Shown here in pieces: positions 18,059 through 26,791 of a stretch of 64,000 nucleotides of DNA. Positions within the stretch are counted from its first letter, which is position 1, and each line of letters begins with the position of its first letter. Below the pieces are notes generated by a model. The model was not told the origin of the DNA, did not search any database, and saw only the letters and a list, made by a program, of their open reading frames with translations. A program made the translations under genes and the position numbers. Source of the stretch: Pirellulales bacterium (lineage in GTDB: Bacteria > Planctomycetota > Planctomycetia > Pirellulales > Thermoguttaceae); contig JAFGRD010000028.1 in NCBI GenBank assembly GCA_016935315.1, positions 1-64,000 on the forward strand, given 5' to 3'.

Positions 18059-19597
18059 TCACGTCCAGAAATCCCGGTCCAGCATCCGGTAGTTGATCGC
18101 TTCGCTCAGGTGCATCGGGTGGATGGCCTCGCTCGATTCCAGATCGGCGATGGTCCGGGCGACCCGCAGGATCTTGTCGTGGGCCCGGGCAGACAAGCCC
18201 AGCTCGGTCATCGAGCTGCGCAGCAGGTTCGTGCCCTCCTCGTCGAGGCGGCAGAACTGGCGGGTCTGGCGGTGCGTCATGTCGGCATTGTGCCGCGTAG
18301 GACCGCCGTCGAAACGGGACGCTTGAATCCCTCGGGCGGCCACCACCTGCCGGCGCATCTCCTCGCTCGACGTGCCCGGCTGCCCGCCGGAAAGCTCGCG
18401 AAACGGCACGGCGGGCACCTCCAGGTGGAGGTCGATGCGGTCCAGCAGCGGCCCGCTGATCTTGCTCATGTAGCGCTCGATCTGCGGCGGCGTGCAATGG
18501 CAACTGCGTTGGGAATCGCCCCGATAGCCGCACGGGCACGGGTTCAGCGCAGCGATCAGCATGAAGTTGGCCGGGAAAGTCGTGCTGGAGAGCGCCCGGG
18601 AAATCGTCACCGTGCCGTCCTCCAACGGCTGGCGGAGGACCTCAAGCGTCTGGCGGTTGAACTCCGGCAACTCGTCGAGAAAGAGCACACCGTTGTGGGC
18701 CAGGCTGATCTCGCCGGGCGAAGGCGTCGAACCGCCGCCCACCAGGCCCGCGTTGCTGATCGTGTGGTGCGGCGAGCGAAACGGGCGAACGGCCAGCAGC
18801 GGCTGGCCCGGCTTCAACCGGCCGACCGCACTGTAGATCCGCGTGGTTTCGATCGACTCGCCGGAGGTCAAGTCCGGCAGGATCGTGGGCATGCGCTTCG
18901 CCAGCATCGTCTTGCCGGAGCCGGGAGGCCCGACCATCAGAATGTTGTGTCCGCCGGCGGCCGAGATGGTCATCGCCCGCTTGGCCATCTCCTGGCCGCG
19001 GACGTCGGCGTAATCCTCGGCGTAGACCGAGAGTTCGCGGAACAGGACGTCCAGCCGGGAAGGCGTTGGCTCGATTTCGATCTCGCCGGCGAAGAAGCCG
19101 ACGGCCTGGGCAAGGCTGGAGACGGGAATCACCTCGATGCCTTCGACCACGGCCGCTTCGGCCGCGCTGTCGCTGGGCACCAGCATGCCCCGCAGTCCCG
19201 ACTGCCTGGCCGCGGCCATGGCCATCGACAATGCCCCCCTGGCCGGCCGGGTGGTGCCGTCCAGGGCCAACTCGCCGACCGCCGCGTAGCTGTCGAACCA
19301 CTCCGAAGCGATCTGTCCGCTGCCGGCGAGGATGCCCAGCGAGATGGGCAAATCGAACGAGGCGGCCTGTTTGGGCAGCTCGGCCGGGGCCAGGTTGATC
19401 ACGATCCGGCTCTGCGGCCGCTGGAACCCCGAGTTGACTATCGCCCGCTCCACCCGGTGCGTGCTCTCCTTGACGGCCGCCTCGGGCAGCCCGACCAGCA
19501 TGGTCTTGGGCATTCCCGCAGGCGAGACGTCGACCTCGACCTCGACGGGCACCGCGTCGATCCCCAGCAGCGAAAAAGTCTTGAGTTTTGCGAGCAC
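18059..19597 (-). CDS. comM: Mg-chelatase-family AAA+ ATPase, ComM/YifB type
   Basis: This 512-residue protein matches ComM in length and order. The N-terminal S5-like/Lon-protease-like domain begins MLAKLKTFSLLGIDA. A Mg-chelatase AAA+ core follows with Walker A GPPGSGKTML (about residue 220) and LFLDELPEF, then a C-terminal domain. Cysteines in CPCGYRGDSQRSCHC form a probable zinc site. In Vibrio and other bacteria ComM is a branch-migration helicase in natural transformation. The start is GTG 19597, which gives the usual N-terminus. A 68-base diverged copy of part of this gene lies upstream at 19743-19810. Its presence, along with pilus genes in the window, is compatible with competence but does not prove it. 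Confidence 0.9.
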   Translation of the reverse strand: MLAKLKTFSLLGIDAVPVEVEVDVSPAGMPKTMLVGLPEAAVKESTHRVERAIVNSGFQRPQSRIVINLAPAELPKQAASFDLPISLGILAGSGQIASEWFDSYAAVGELALDGTTRPARGALSMAMAAARQSGLRGMLVPSDSAAEAAVVEGIEVIPVSSLAQAVGFFAGEIEIEPTPSRLDVLFRELSVYAEDYADVRGQEMAKRAMTISAAGGHNILMVGPPGSGKTMLAKRMPTILPDLTSGESIETTRIYSAVGRLKPGQPLLAVRPFRSPHHTISNAGLVGGGSTPSPGEISLAHNGVLFLDELPEFNRQTLEVLRQPLEDGTVTISRALSSTTFPANFMLIAALNPCPCGYRGDSQRSCHCTPPQIERYMSKISGPLLDRIDLHLEVPAVPFRELSGGQPGTSSEEMRRQVVAARGIQASRFDGGPTRHNADMTHRQTRQFCRLDEEGTNLLRSSMTELGLSARAHDKILRVARTIADLESSEAIHPMHLSEAINYRMLDRDFWT

Positions 19598-19742
19598 GTC
19601 GTCGTCCGGGTTGCCGCGACCGTGTCAGGTTCCCAAAATGCCTTTAACAAGATGGCCAAACCGACCCTTCATTCTGGCAGGCAGCAGACCGCACTGCAAG
19701 GTATGCAGGTGCGGACGCTGCCCAACTGGGGGCCCAACCGGG

Positions 19743-19810
19743 CGTCCAGCCGGGAAGGCGTCGGCTCGATGTCAATCTCGCCGGCGAGAAACCCGACGGC
19801 CCGGGCAAGG
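19743..19810 (-). pseudogene. Duplicated fragment of comM
   Basis: These 68 bases match 19048-19115, inside comM, at 61 of 68 positions with no gaps. Read on the minus strand the copy encodes LARAVGFLAGEIDIEPTPSR, against LAQAVGFFAGEIEIEPTPSR in the intact protein. It lies 146 bases upstream of the comM start with no extension I can recognise, so it is the remnant of a partial duplication. Confidence 0.7.
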
Positions 19811-19862
19811 CCGGCGAAATCGGGCTCCCGCTGGTCGCTCCTGGTAATTGACGGTGCAAACG

Positions 19863-21020
19863 TCAAGAAGACTCAGTGGCCTTAGCCAACGCCTGCCCAA
19901 GATCGTCCCGCAGGTCTTCGAAGGCCTCCAGCCCCACGGACAGACGAATCAGACCGTCGCTGATCCCGTGGGCCGCCCGATCGGCCGGGGCGTAGCTGGC
20001 GTGAGACATGGCCGCCGGCTGTTCGATCAACGATTCGACGGCGCCAAGGCTGACGGCCAGTTGAAACAGCCGTGTGCTCTCCACCACGGTCTTGGCGGCC
20101 AGAAAATCGCCCGCCACCTCGAAGCTGAGCATGGCCCCGAACGCTCCGTCCATTTGCCGGGTGGCGATCTCATGGCCCGGATGGCCCGGCAGCCCCGGAT
20201 ACAGCACCCGAGCGACCCGCGGATCGGCGGCCAGCAGTTCCGCCAGCCGGGCGGCCGTGCGACACTGCTCCCGGACCCGCAGCTCGAGTGTCTTGATACC
20301 GCGGCTGCACAGGAATGCCTCGAGCGGCCCCATCACGGCACCCGTCGCGTTTTGGATGAAGTACAGCCGATCGTACAGCTCGCGGTCGTTGACCACCAGC
20401 GCTCCTCCGAGCACGTCGCTGTGGCCGCCCAGGTACTTGGTTGCCGAGTGCATCACGATGTCGGCCCCCAGTTCCAGCGGCCGCGTGAGCACCGGCGTGG
20501 CAAATGTGCTGTCCACGCCCAGCATCGCACCACGGCGATGGGCCAATTCGGCACAGGCGGCCAGGTCGGTAATCGACATCAACGGATTGCCCGGGCTCTC
20601 GACCCAAATCAGCTTCGTCTCGGGCCGCGCGGCCGCCTCGAAGGCCTCCAGGTCGGTCGAGGGCGCCAGCGTGACTCCGATGCCCGCCGAATCGAGGATC
20701 CGGTGCAGCAGCCGATAGGTCCCGCCGTAGATATCCGTGCCGGCCAGAACGTGGTCGCCCGGCTCCAGCAGCATGGTGGCACAGTGGATGGCCGCCATGC
20801 CGGACGAGAAGGCCAGCGCGCCCGCCCCCGATTCGAGCGAAGCGAGCGTGGCCTCCACGGCGGCCCGGGTGGGGTTTCCACTTCGCGCGTAATCGAACTC
20901 GCCCCACTCGCCGGCGCCCGGCTGGATGTAGGTGGCGGCCAGGTGGATCGGCCGCACGACGGCGCCCGTTTGCGGGTCCCGCTCGTTTCCGACGTGAATG
21001 GCGCGAGTGCGAAAACGCAT
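19863..21020 (-). CDS. PLP-dependent trans-sulfuration enzyme (cystathionine gamma-synthase/lyase family), second gene
   Basis: The 385-residue enzyme belongs to the Cys/Met metabolism PLP family. It shows the N-terminal pattern RAIHVGNERDPQTGAVVRPI, the substrate region YARSGNPTRAAVE and the PLP lysine in HSATKYLGGHSD. Family members make or cleave cystathionine or sulfhydrylate O-acyl-homoserine; the sequence alone does not decide which. It lies 28 bases after the related gene at 21049-22272 on the same strand, so the two form an operon controlled by the leader upstream of the first gene. Together they could make and break cystathionine, which is inference. Confidence 0.85.
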   Translation of the reverse strand: MRFRTRAIHVGNERDPQTGAVVRPIHLAATYIQPGAGEWGEFDYARSGNPTRAAVEATLASLESGAGALAFSSGMAAIHCATMLLEPGDHVLAGTDIYGGTYRLLHRILDSAGIGVTLAPSTDLEAFEAAARPETKLIWVESPGNPLMSITDLAACAELAHRRGAMLGVDSTFATPVLTRPLELGADIVMHSATKYLGGHSDVLGGALVVNDRELYDRLYFIQNATGAVMGPLEAFLCSRGIKTLELRVREQCRTAARLAELLAADPRVARVLYPGLPGHPGHEIATRQMDGAFGAMLSFEVAGDFLAAKTVVESTRLFQLAVSLGAVESLIEQPAAMSHASYAPADRAAHGISDGLIRLSVGLEAFEDLRDDLGQALAKATESS

Positions 21021-21048
21021 GGTTCCAACTCACGGGGCCGGTGGCCGA

Positions 21049-22272
21049 CTATCGCTCCAGCGCTTGTTTCAGGTCCTCGATCAGATCCTCCGTGTTCTCG
21101 ATCCCACACGAGATGCGGATCATGTTGTCGGCTATGCCGATGGCCCGCCGCTGCTCCATGGTGAAATCGTGATAGCTCATCACGATCGGCTGCTCGATAA
21201 TCGACTCGACGCCCCCCAGGCTCGGCCCGATCCGCGGAATGCGGACCGCGTCGACCACGGCGGCCGTCCGGTCCTGGTCGGCGTCCTTGACAAGAAACGT
21301 CACCAGCCCGCCGTAGCCGTTCATGGTTCGCTCGGCCACGTCGTGGTACTTGTGGCTCGGCAGCCCCGGGTAATAGACCTTCTCCACGCGCGGATGCCCT
21401 TCGAGGAAACGGGCCACGGCCAGCCCGTTCTCGTTGTGGCGCTGCATCCGCAGCTCGAACGTCTTCAGCCCTCGCAGCAGCAGGTAGATGTTGTGCGGTC
21501 CGTTGACCATGCCGATCACGCCGCGGAGCTTGCGCAGCGGCTCGATCTTCTCTTGCGAGCCGATCACCACGCCGCCAAGCATGTCGTTGTGACCCGACAG
21601 GTACTTGGTCAGCGAATGGATCACGTAGTCGACCCCGTAGTCGAACGGCCGCAGGTTGTAGGGCGTGGCCAGCGTCGAGTCGATCACCGTCTCCACACCG
21701 TATTTCTTGCCCAGGCCGACGAAGCGCTGCAGATCCACCACGCTGAGGTGCGGATTGGTGGGCGATTCGCTGACCAGCAAGGCCGTGCGGGAATTGATCG
21801 CCGCCTCCATCTTCTCGTAGTCGCAGGCGGGGATCTGATGCGTCACCACGCCGAACTTGCCGAGGTGCTTCGTGCACAGTTCGCGGGTGCGATGATAGCA
21901 CTCGTCGAACAGCACGACCTCGTCGCCTGCCTTCAGCTTCGCCAGCAGCAGTCCGGTCACGGCCGACATGCCGGAGGAATAGATGGCGGCTGCCTCCGCT
22001 CCCTCCAAGGCCGCCAGCTTCCGCTCGGCCACCTTCTCGCTGGGATTGCCGTAGCGGGCGTACTCCTCGCGGGGCAGCTTCCGGGCGACGAAATCGATCG
22101 CCGACTGCGTATCGGGGAACGTGTAAGTAGCCGTGCAGAAGATGGGGTCGGTGATCGCGTTGCCTAATTTCTGGCGGTCTTCCCCGGCGTGAACCGCCCG
22201 GGTCGACACGCCTTGTCCGGCCCACTGATGGTCGCCCGACGGCCGGGGCTTTTCAGTCGAAACGTCGCTCAT
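21049..22272 (-). CDS. PLP-dependent trans-sulfuration enzyme (cystathionine gamma-synthase/lyase family), first gene
   Basis: This 407-residue paralogue of the next gene has STRAVHAGEDRQKLG at the N-terminus, EEYARYGNPSEKVAERKL in the substrate region and the PLP lysine in HSLTKYLSGHND. Likely reactions are cystathionine synthesis or cleavage, or O-acyl-homoserine sulfhydrylation. ATG 22272 is chosen because family homology begins about 20 residues in; the open frame continues upstream, but only through the leader and its terminator. The leader at 22273-22475 suggests control by premature termination. The two paralogues differ clearly, so this is an old duplication or a pair of distinct enzymes. 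Confidence 0.85.
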   Translation of the reverse strand: MSDVSTEKPRPSGDHQWAGQGVSTRAVHAGEDRQKLGNAITDPIFCTATYTFPDTQSAIDFVARKLPREEYARYGNPSEKVAERKLAALEGAEAAAIYSSGMSAVTGLLLAKLKAGDEVVLFDECYHRTRELCTKHLGKFGVVTHQIPACDYEKMEAAINSRTALLVSESPTNPHLSVVDLQRFVGLGKKYGVETVIDSTLATPYNLRPFDYGVDYVIHSLTKYLSGHNDMLGGVVIGSQEKIEPLRKLRGVIGMVNGPHNIYLLLRGLKTFELRMQRHNENGLAVARFLEGHPRVEKVYYPGLPSHKYHDVAERTMNGYGGLVTFLVKDADQDRTAAVVDAVRIPRIGPSLGGVESIIEQPIVMSYHDFTMEQRRAIGIADNMIRISCGIENTEDLIEDLKQALER

Positions 22273-22336
22273 GGCAGGGGGTCTTCCAGGTCCGAGGGGT
22301 ACGTTATACTTCCAAGGGATGTTTGAGGCCGGACAC

Positions 22337-22374
22337 AAAAAAACCGCGACGGGCGCCTCGTTCGGCGGTCGCGG
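22337..22374 (-). terminator. Intrinsic terminator inside the leader of the trans-sulfuration operon
   Basis: On the minus strand CCGCGAC (22374-22368) pairs with GTCGCGG (22350-22344), extended by GCC/GGC inside, and is followed by seven T. No minus-strand gene lies upstream for it to terminate, so it probably acts within the leader of the gene starting at 22272. Confidence 0.75.
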
Positions 22375-22475
22375 CTTGGCTCGGTTCAAGTTGGTCGCCA
22401 AAAAGATCAACAGATTGCGATTTGGCGATGGCTCTTTAGCAGAGAGTGGCTGCAAGCGGCCGCAAATCCCATATC
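22375..22475 (-). ncRNA. Candidate regulatory leader (riboswitch or attenuator)
   Basis: About 100 bases lie between the predicted transcription start and the terminator hairpin, the size of an aptamer. On the minus strand GCAG-CCA-CTCT-CTGC-TAA-AGAG (22453-22432) could form an H-type pseudoknot, with GCAG/CTGC as the first stem and CTCT/AGAG as the second. GATTTG and CAAATC could close an outer stem. I cannot match it to SAM-I or T-box consensus elements. The class is open. Confidence 0.45.
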
Positions 22476-22481
22476 AGTGTG

Positions 22482-22510
22482 ATTCTACTCAGGCCGGCAT
22501 CTCAAAGCAA
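22482..22510 (-). promoter_or_regulatory. Promoter of the trans-sulfuration operon
   Basis: On the minus strand TTGCTT and TAGAAT are separated by 17 bases. The predicted start near 22475 leaves a leader of about 200 bases before the first gene, with the terminator in its middle. Confidence 0.5.
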
Positions 22511-22653
22511 GTCTCCGGTTGTCCCCGATCCGCGTCGCCGGGTTTTGCTATCTCTTCTTGACTGCGGCAGCCGATATCCCAATAATCCCGCGATCCGCTG
22601 CGACCCGCCACGTTGGCGACTATTCAGAGGTCTACCCCGCGAGGAGTTCGATC

Positions 22654-23295
22654 ATGGACCGCAAAGCATTGACCTGTCTGACTTTAGGGATTCTGGTGAT
22701 ATCGGCGGCGGGCGGATGCCAATCGCCTTATCGGGCGGATCAGGGTGCACTGTTCGGGGGGCTTCTGGGCGCCGGAACCGGCGCGATCATCGGCGACGCC
22801 GTGGGAAACGCCGGCGCCGGTACTGCGATTGGGGCGGGTGTGGGTGCCTTGACCGGGGCAGCCATCGGCAGCGAACTCGACCAGATCGAGGCCCAGAACC
22901 GGGCCGCCATCGCCCAGCAACTCGGGCGCGAGGTGCCGGCCGGCGCCGTAACGCCCCAAGACGTGGTGTACATGACCCAAGCTGGGGTCGACGACGAGCT
23001 GATCGTCAACCACGTCCGCATCCACGGCGCGGCCTCGCCGCTGCAGCCCAGCGACCTGATCTACCTGCAGCAACAGAACGTCAGCACCAGTGTGATCAAG
23101 GCGATGCAGACGCCGCCCACCCGGCAGACCCAGACGACGGTCGTCCGGGAAGCGGCCCCGCCGCCGGTCGTGGTCCAAGAGTATCACTACGCGCCGGCGC
23201 CCTACTGGTGGGGACCGCCACGGTATCGCCGCCCCGTCCCCATGCATCCGCGGCACCGCCCCGGCGTCAGTTGGGGACTTTCGTTCCACAACTGA
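22654..23295 (+). CDS. Lipoprotein with glycine-zipper domain
   Basis: The product is about 213 residues. A lipoprotein signal ends in ISAAGGC near residue 22. A glycine-zipper segment follows (GLLGAGTGAIIGDAVGNAG, AIGAGVGALTGAAIGSELD), as found in membrane-embedded or membrane-associated outer-membrane lipoproteins. The middle has two short repeats (TPQDVVYMTQAGVDDELI and PSDLIYLQQQNVSTSVIK) and the C-terminus is rich in Tyr, Pro and Arg. ATG 22654 is preceded by GAGGAG. It diverges from the trans-sulfuration operon. A role in envelope integrity is likely but not shown. Confidence 0.75.
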   Translation: MDRKALTCLTLGILVISAAGGCQSPYRADQGALFGGLLGAGTGAIIGDAVGNAGAGTAIGAGVGALTGAAIGSELDQIEAQNRAAIAQQLGREVPAGAVTPQDVVYMTQAGVDDELIVNHVRIHGAASPLQPSDLIYLQQQNVSTSVIKAMQTPPTRQTQTTVVREAAPPPVVVQEYHYAPAPYWWGPPRYRRPVPMHPRHRPGVSWGLSFHN

Positions 23296-23546
23296 CAGGC
23301 GACCTGAGACGCCGATTCGGGCCTTCTTCTCCGCGCAACCACGCACCGCTTCTCGACGCTACGAGACACTGCCTGCGGCAACGAGACACTGCCACCAGGC
23401 CAAGCGCCGGCGCTGCTGCCCGCCATGCCGGATGACGTCTCCGCCACGGGTTTTTCGTGCACCCCGTCATGAGTACCATTGGCATTGCCGACGTGGTACA
23501 TTGCGTGTGGCAGGTTTGTCATCATGGCCGGAAGAAAGGTGCCCTC

Positions 23547-24290
23547 ATGAAGATACATGCGCGTGTTGCGCTGGTCCTGATCGTTGCAGCCGCCTGGGGC
23601 TCGTGGCCATTCACACCGCGGTTGGCCGGCCAGGAGCCGGCCGGTAAGGTGCTGCGAGTGCGGCAAACAGCGGATTTCACCGTCAACGGCAGCGGCGACG
23701 CATCCGCCTGGAGAGCGTCGGAGTGGGAGCCGATTCACTTGCGTGTGACCGATGGCCAGCAATACCAGACCCGTTTCAAGGTGCTCTACTCAAAGACCGG
23801 ATTGTACGTTCTCATGGAGGCCGAGGATCGCAGGATCACTGCCACGATGAACGAGGACTTCCTGGATCTGTGGAACGAGGATGTATTCGAGTTCTTCCTC
23901 TGGCCCGACGAGCGATACCCGGTTTACTTCGAGTATGAGATTTCGCCGCTGGGTTTCGAGTTGCCCATCCTCATTCCGAACTTCGGCGGCCAGTTCCTCG
24001 GTTGGCGCCCCTGGCACTACGAAGGGGCGCGCAAGACGCAGAAGGCCACCACGGTCCTCGGCGGCCCGAAGCAGTCCGGCGCCCGCGTGACGGGCTGGAA
24101 AGCCGAGGTCTACGTCCCTTACGATCTGCTCAAGCCCCTGCAGAATGTCCCACCGCGACCGGGCACGAAGTGGCGGGCCAATTTCTATCGCGTCGACTAC
24201 GACGACAACAAGAACACAAGCTGGGACTGGGCCCGCGTCGGGCGCAGTTTCCACGAGTTCACCCGGTTCGGCACACTGGTCTTTGAGTAG
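23547..24290 (+). CDS. Secreted CBM9-like carbohydrate-binding domain protein
   Basis: The 247-residue product has a signal peptide (ARVALVLIVAAAWGSWPF) and one beta-sandwich domain. The sequence DLWNEDVFEFFLWPDERYPVYFEYE followed by GWKAEVYVPYDLL and WRANFYRVD matches the family 9 carbohydrate-binding pattern found in xylanases and in many free-standing planctomycete proteins. It carries no catalytic domain, so it may bind glycans or serve as a receptor-like module. The start at ATG 23547 is set by the signal peptide. It converges with the beta-helix gene. Confidence 0.75.
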   Translation: MKIHARVALVLIVAAAWGSWPFTPRLAGQEPAGKVLRVRQTADFTVNGSGDASAWRASEWEPIHLRVTDGQQYQTRFKVLYSKTGLYVLMEAEDRRITATMNEDFLDLWNEDVFEFFLWPDERYPVYFEYEISPLGFELPILIPNFGGQFLGWRPWHYEGARKTQKATTVLGGPKQSGARVTGWKAEVYVPYDLLKPLQNVPPRPGTKWRANFYRVDYDDNKNTSWDWARVGRSFHEFTRFGTLVFE

Positions 24291-24354
24291 CTCCTCCGAC
24301 CATCAGTGGGCCAGGCGGCGTCCCGTGATCAGCAACGTGAAGAGATGTTCGCCC

Positions 24355-26535
24355 CTACTCCTTCCACCCGTCGGGGACGACCGGACCCCAATCGTCGAGA
24401 ACGATCTTGTCCCGGCCTTGCGGCATCCCCGCAGGAAGCCGCCACGCGCTTTTCGGCGCGGGCAGGTCAGGTATCTTGATCTCGGGCAAGGGAGGAAGAG
24501 CCTCGGCATCCCCGCTCGTCAGAATCTGTCCCGAGTCCGCGCTGACTCTCTGAGCCTGCTTGTCCGCCGGGGGTGAAGTCGGAATCCAGGAGTTCCCGCG
24601 GGCGTCCACGGGGGCCTTCGCGGCGTTGCGGACCCCGACTCCGCCGCAGAAGTATTCCTCCACGATTTTCGGCCAGAGAAACACCTCGAACTCCTCCAGA
24701 TGCACCCAGTCCACGACCTCGTCGTTCACGAGCCGGAGATAACGGTAGCCTCCCTTCGGGAACGCGTACGGAACGACCAGCTTGTGCGGCCGGGCGGTCT
24801 CCTTGCAGAGCAAGGTCTCCTCGCCACGGAACTCGCCCGTCTTCGAGCCGAATATACGGAAGACGCGGCAGAAATCGTGGGTGTTCCCGTCGCGGGGAAA
24901 CAGGACCAAGCCATCCACCTCGCAGACCTTCTTGAGGTCCACCTCGAACCAGTCACCCACGGCGACGTGCCCCGGTGCCCAGGCATGGTCGTCCCCGCGG
25001 CAGACGCCGTCAAGGGCGCGTGCGGCGGTTTCGGGGGAGCATGACGCCGAAGCCAGGCCCTTCGCGGCAAGGTTCTCAGGGCGCGGCGATTCCAACTCGA
25101 CGCGATTGCCCTGAACCTGAATGCCGGAACTGCCCGTCTCGACCGCAAGGGTCGTGCCGTTGCGCGAGAAACGGTTTTCTCGGATTGCGGTGTCCTGGGT
25201 CTCGGCCAGGAAGATCGCGGCCTCGCGACAGCGCCGGATCTCGTTGCGAAAGATACGCGCATCCCGCGAGGGGTTGCGACGTTTCGGGTTGTTGGGATCC
25301 CGCTCCGGCGGAATCTTCCAGAGATTCACGCCCCTGCCGGCGTTGGCGATGAGGTTATCCTCGATAAGGTTGCCCGCGCCGTGCTCGATGGCGATTCCGT
25401 CGGCCAGGCAGCCGTCGATCTCGTTCCGGATGAAACTGCTCCGGCTGCTGAAGCCGGCCCAGACGCCGTAGCCGGAGTCGTGACAGATATTCCCATAGAA
25501 GACGTTGTCGGTGGAGAACGTGGCCTCAATCGCGTTGTGGGGGGAGTACGAAAAGTCATTAAAGGCCACCAAGTTTCGGCTGGACGGACTCTCGAGCGAC
25601 TCGGCCGCGGCCGAGAGGAAGAAACCGTCGCCGCCGTGGGTAGCGCGGTTGTAGGCGAAGAGGTTGTCGCAGGAGCCCTGCATGACGAGGATGCCGGCGG
25701 AGTCGCCGCCGGCGGAGTCCTTGCCCCACTTCTCGCAGCGCACACAGAAGTCGAAGCGGTTGTCCAGGACGCGGTTGTTGCTGGAGCCGTGCATGGCCAG
25801 CCCCCACGAAGAGTTGAAGGAGGCGTTGCAGCCGAGGATCTCGCACCGGCTGCAATCGATCATCAGGATTCCGTTCTGTGCGTGGAGGCTCCGGCAGTCA
25901 GTCATTCGCACGCCTTCACATCGGTCCAGGAGGAAGCCCGCTCCGTAGGCGCTGCGCCAGGCGTCGAGTGCATGGCCACCGAGCCACTGCCCCCAGCCGG
26001 CGATACGCTCACAGCGGTTGCCGGATGCATCGCAGGTCTCCAGCCGTATCCCAAAGCAGTTTTTGGCCATGATCCCTACCAGGTAGCCGTTGACAACGGC
26101 GTTGCGCAGGGTGACATCGCGGCAGCCATCCAAGAGGATGCCAATGCCCTGAAAACTGTTGGCGGGGACTTCCGTCCGGTCGGCCCCCTGGAGGACGGCG
26201 CCCCGAAAGTCCACGGTGAATCCCTGGCCGCGGATTACGACGGCGGCCTGATCCGGAGACGCGGGCCGACGGTAGATTCGCTTCTCCAGGGTCGTGCCGG
26301 CGGAGACCACAGGCTGGCCCTCGGGGAGGAGGACCCCGCTTGGGTCTGCGGCCTGGCATACAGCCGCTTCAAGCCAAGCCAGGGTGAAGAACGCGACTGC
26401 GGCAAGGCCGCGGAGAGGAGCGATCACAGAGGCGCGAATGGGGCATCTCCGTCCCGATGGCATCGGACTGATGGGAATTGCCTCGTCCGTCGCGTCGGTT
26501 TGTGACGCTGCACCTGCAAAGGAGAATTGGCTCAT
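24355..26535 (-). CDS. Secreted right-handed beta-helix protein with discoidin-like domain
   Basis: About 726 residues. A hydrophobic export segment (IAPLRGLAAVAFFTLAWLEAAV) is followed by many parallel beta-helix coils of the NosD/pectate-lyase type. Repeated N-x-x-x-x-N ladders such as RDVTLRNAVVNGYLVGIMAK, NRVLDNRFDF and NLIEDNLIANAGRGV cover about residues 95-490. After that, a beta-sandwich resembling an F5/8-type (discoidin) domain appears (GDWFEVDLKKVCEVDGLVLF, KGGYRYLRLVNDEVVDW). This suggests a polysaccharide-acting or adhesive surface protein. ATG 26535 has GAGG before it; ATG 26463 would put the signal nearer the N-terminus. The gene starts 48 bases downstream of tRNA-Leu on the same strand. 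Confidence 0.75.
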   Translation of the reverse strand: MSQFSFAGAASQTDATDEAIPISPMPSGRRCPIRASVIAPLRGLAAVAFFTLAWLEAAVCQAADPSGVLLPEGQPVVSAGTTLEKRIYRRPASPDQAAVVIRGQGFTVDFRGAVLQGADRTEVPANSFQGIGILLDGCRDVTLRNAVVNGYLVGIMAKNCFGIRLETCDASGNRCERIAGWGQWLGGHALDAWRSAYGAGFLLDRCEGVRMTDCRSLHAQNGILMIDCSRCEILGCNASFNSSWGLAMHGSSNNRVLDNRFDFCVRCEKWGKDSAGGDSAGILVMQGSCDNLFAYNRATHGGDGFFLSAAAESLESPSSRNLVAFNDFSYSPHNAIEATFSTDNVFYGNICHDSGYGVWAGFSSRSSFIRNEIDGCLADGIAIEHGAGNLIEDNLIANAGRGVNLWKIPPERDPNNPKRRNPSRDARIFRNEIRRCREAAIFLAETQDTAIRENRFSRNGTTLAVETGSSGIQVQGNRVELESPRPENLAAKGLASASCSPETAARALDGVCRGDDHAWAPGHVAVGDWFEVDLKKVCEVDGLVLFPRDGNTHDFCRVFRIFGSKTGEFRGEETLLCKETARPHKLVVPYAFPKGGYRYLRLVNDEVVDWVHLEEFEVFLWPKIVEEYFCGGVGVRNAAKAPVDARGNSWIPTSPPADKQAQRVSADSGQILTSGDAEALPPLPEIKIPDLPAPKSAWRLPAGMPQGRDKIVLDDWGPVVPDGWKE

Positions 26536-26582
26536 GGTGTCGCCTCGATCTGCAACGGGATGCATCGGGCTGCATCCCAAAA

Positions 26583-26665
<83 letters not shown>

Positions 26666-26791
26666 AAACCGTCTATTCCCAATAGGTTAGGGCGTCTTTC
26701 GCGTGCCAGAACCACGCTTCATTATACCCCAACACACCGCAGACATTCCAGGCCACCCCGGCCGGCGTCTGCCGTGGAGGCTCCTCTGACA

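Noticed and set aside
22273-22455. N-terminal extension of the trans-sulfuration enzyme up to 22455
   Set aside because: The extra 61 codons run through the terminator and do not resemble the family. ATG 22272 gives the normal protein.
22375-22475. Assignment of the leader to the SAM-II riboswitch class
   Set aside because: Short words agree in order, but the first stem would have about three pairs and the conserved central GATAAA part is missing. I keep it as an unclassified leader.
23361-23393. Direct repeat ACGAGACACTGCC, two copies 20 bases apart
   Set aside because: Two short copies in a spacer with no gene or element around them are too little to call a feature.
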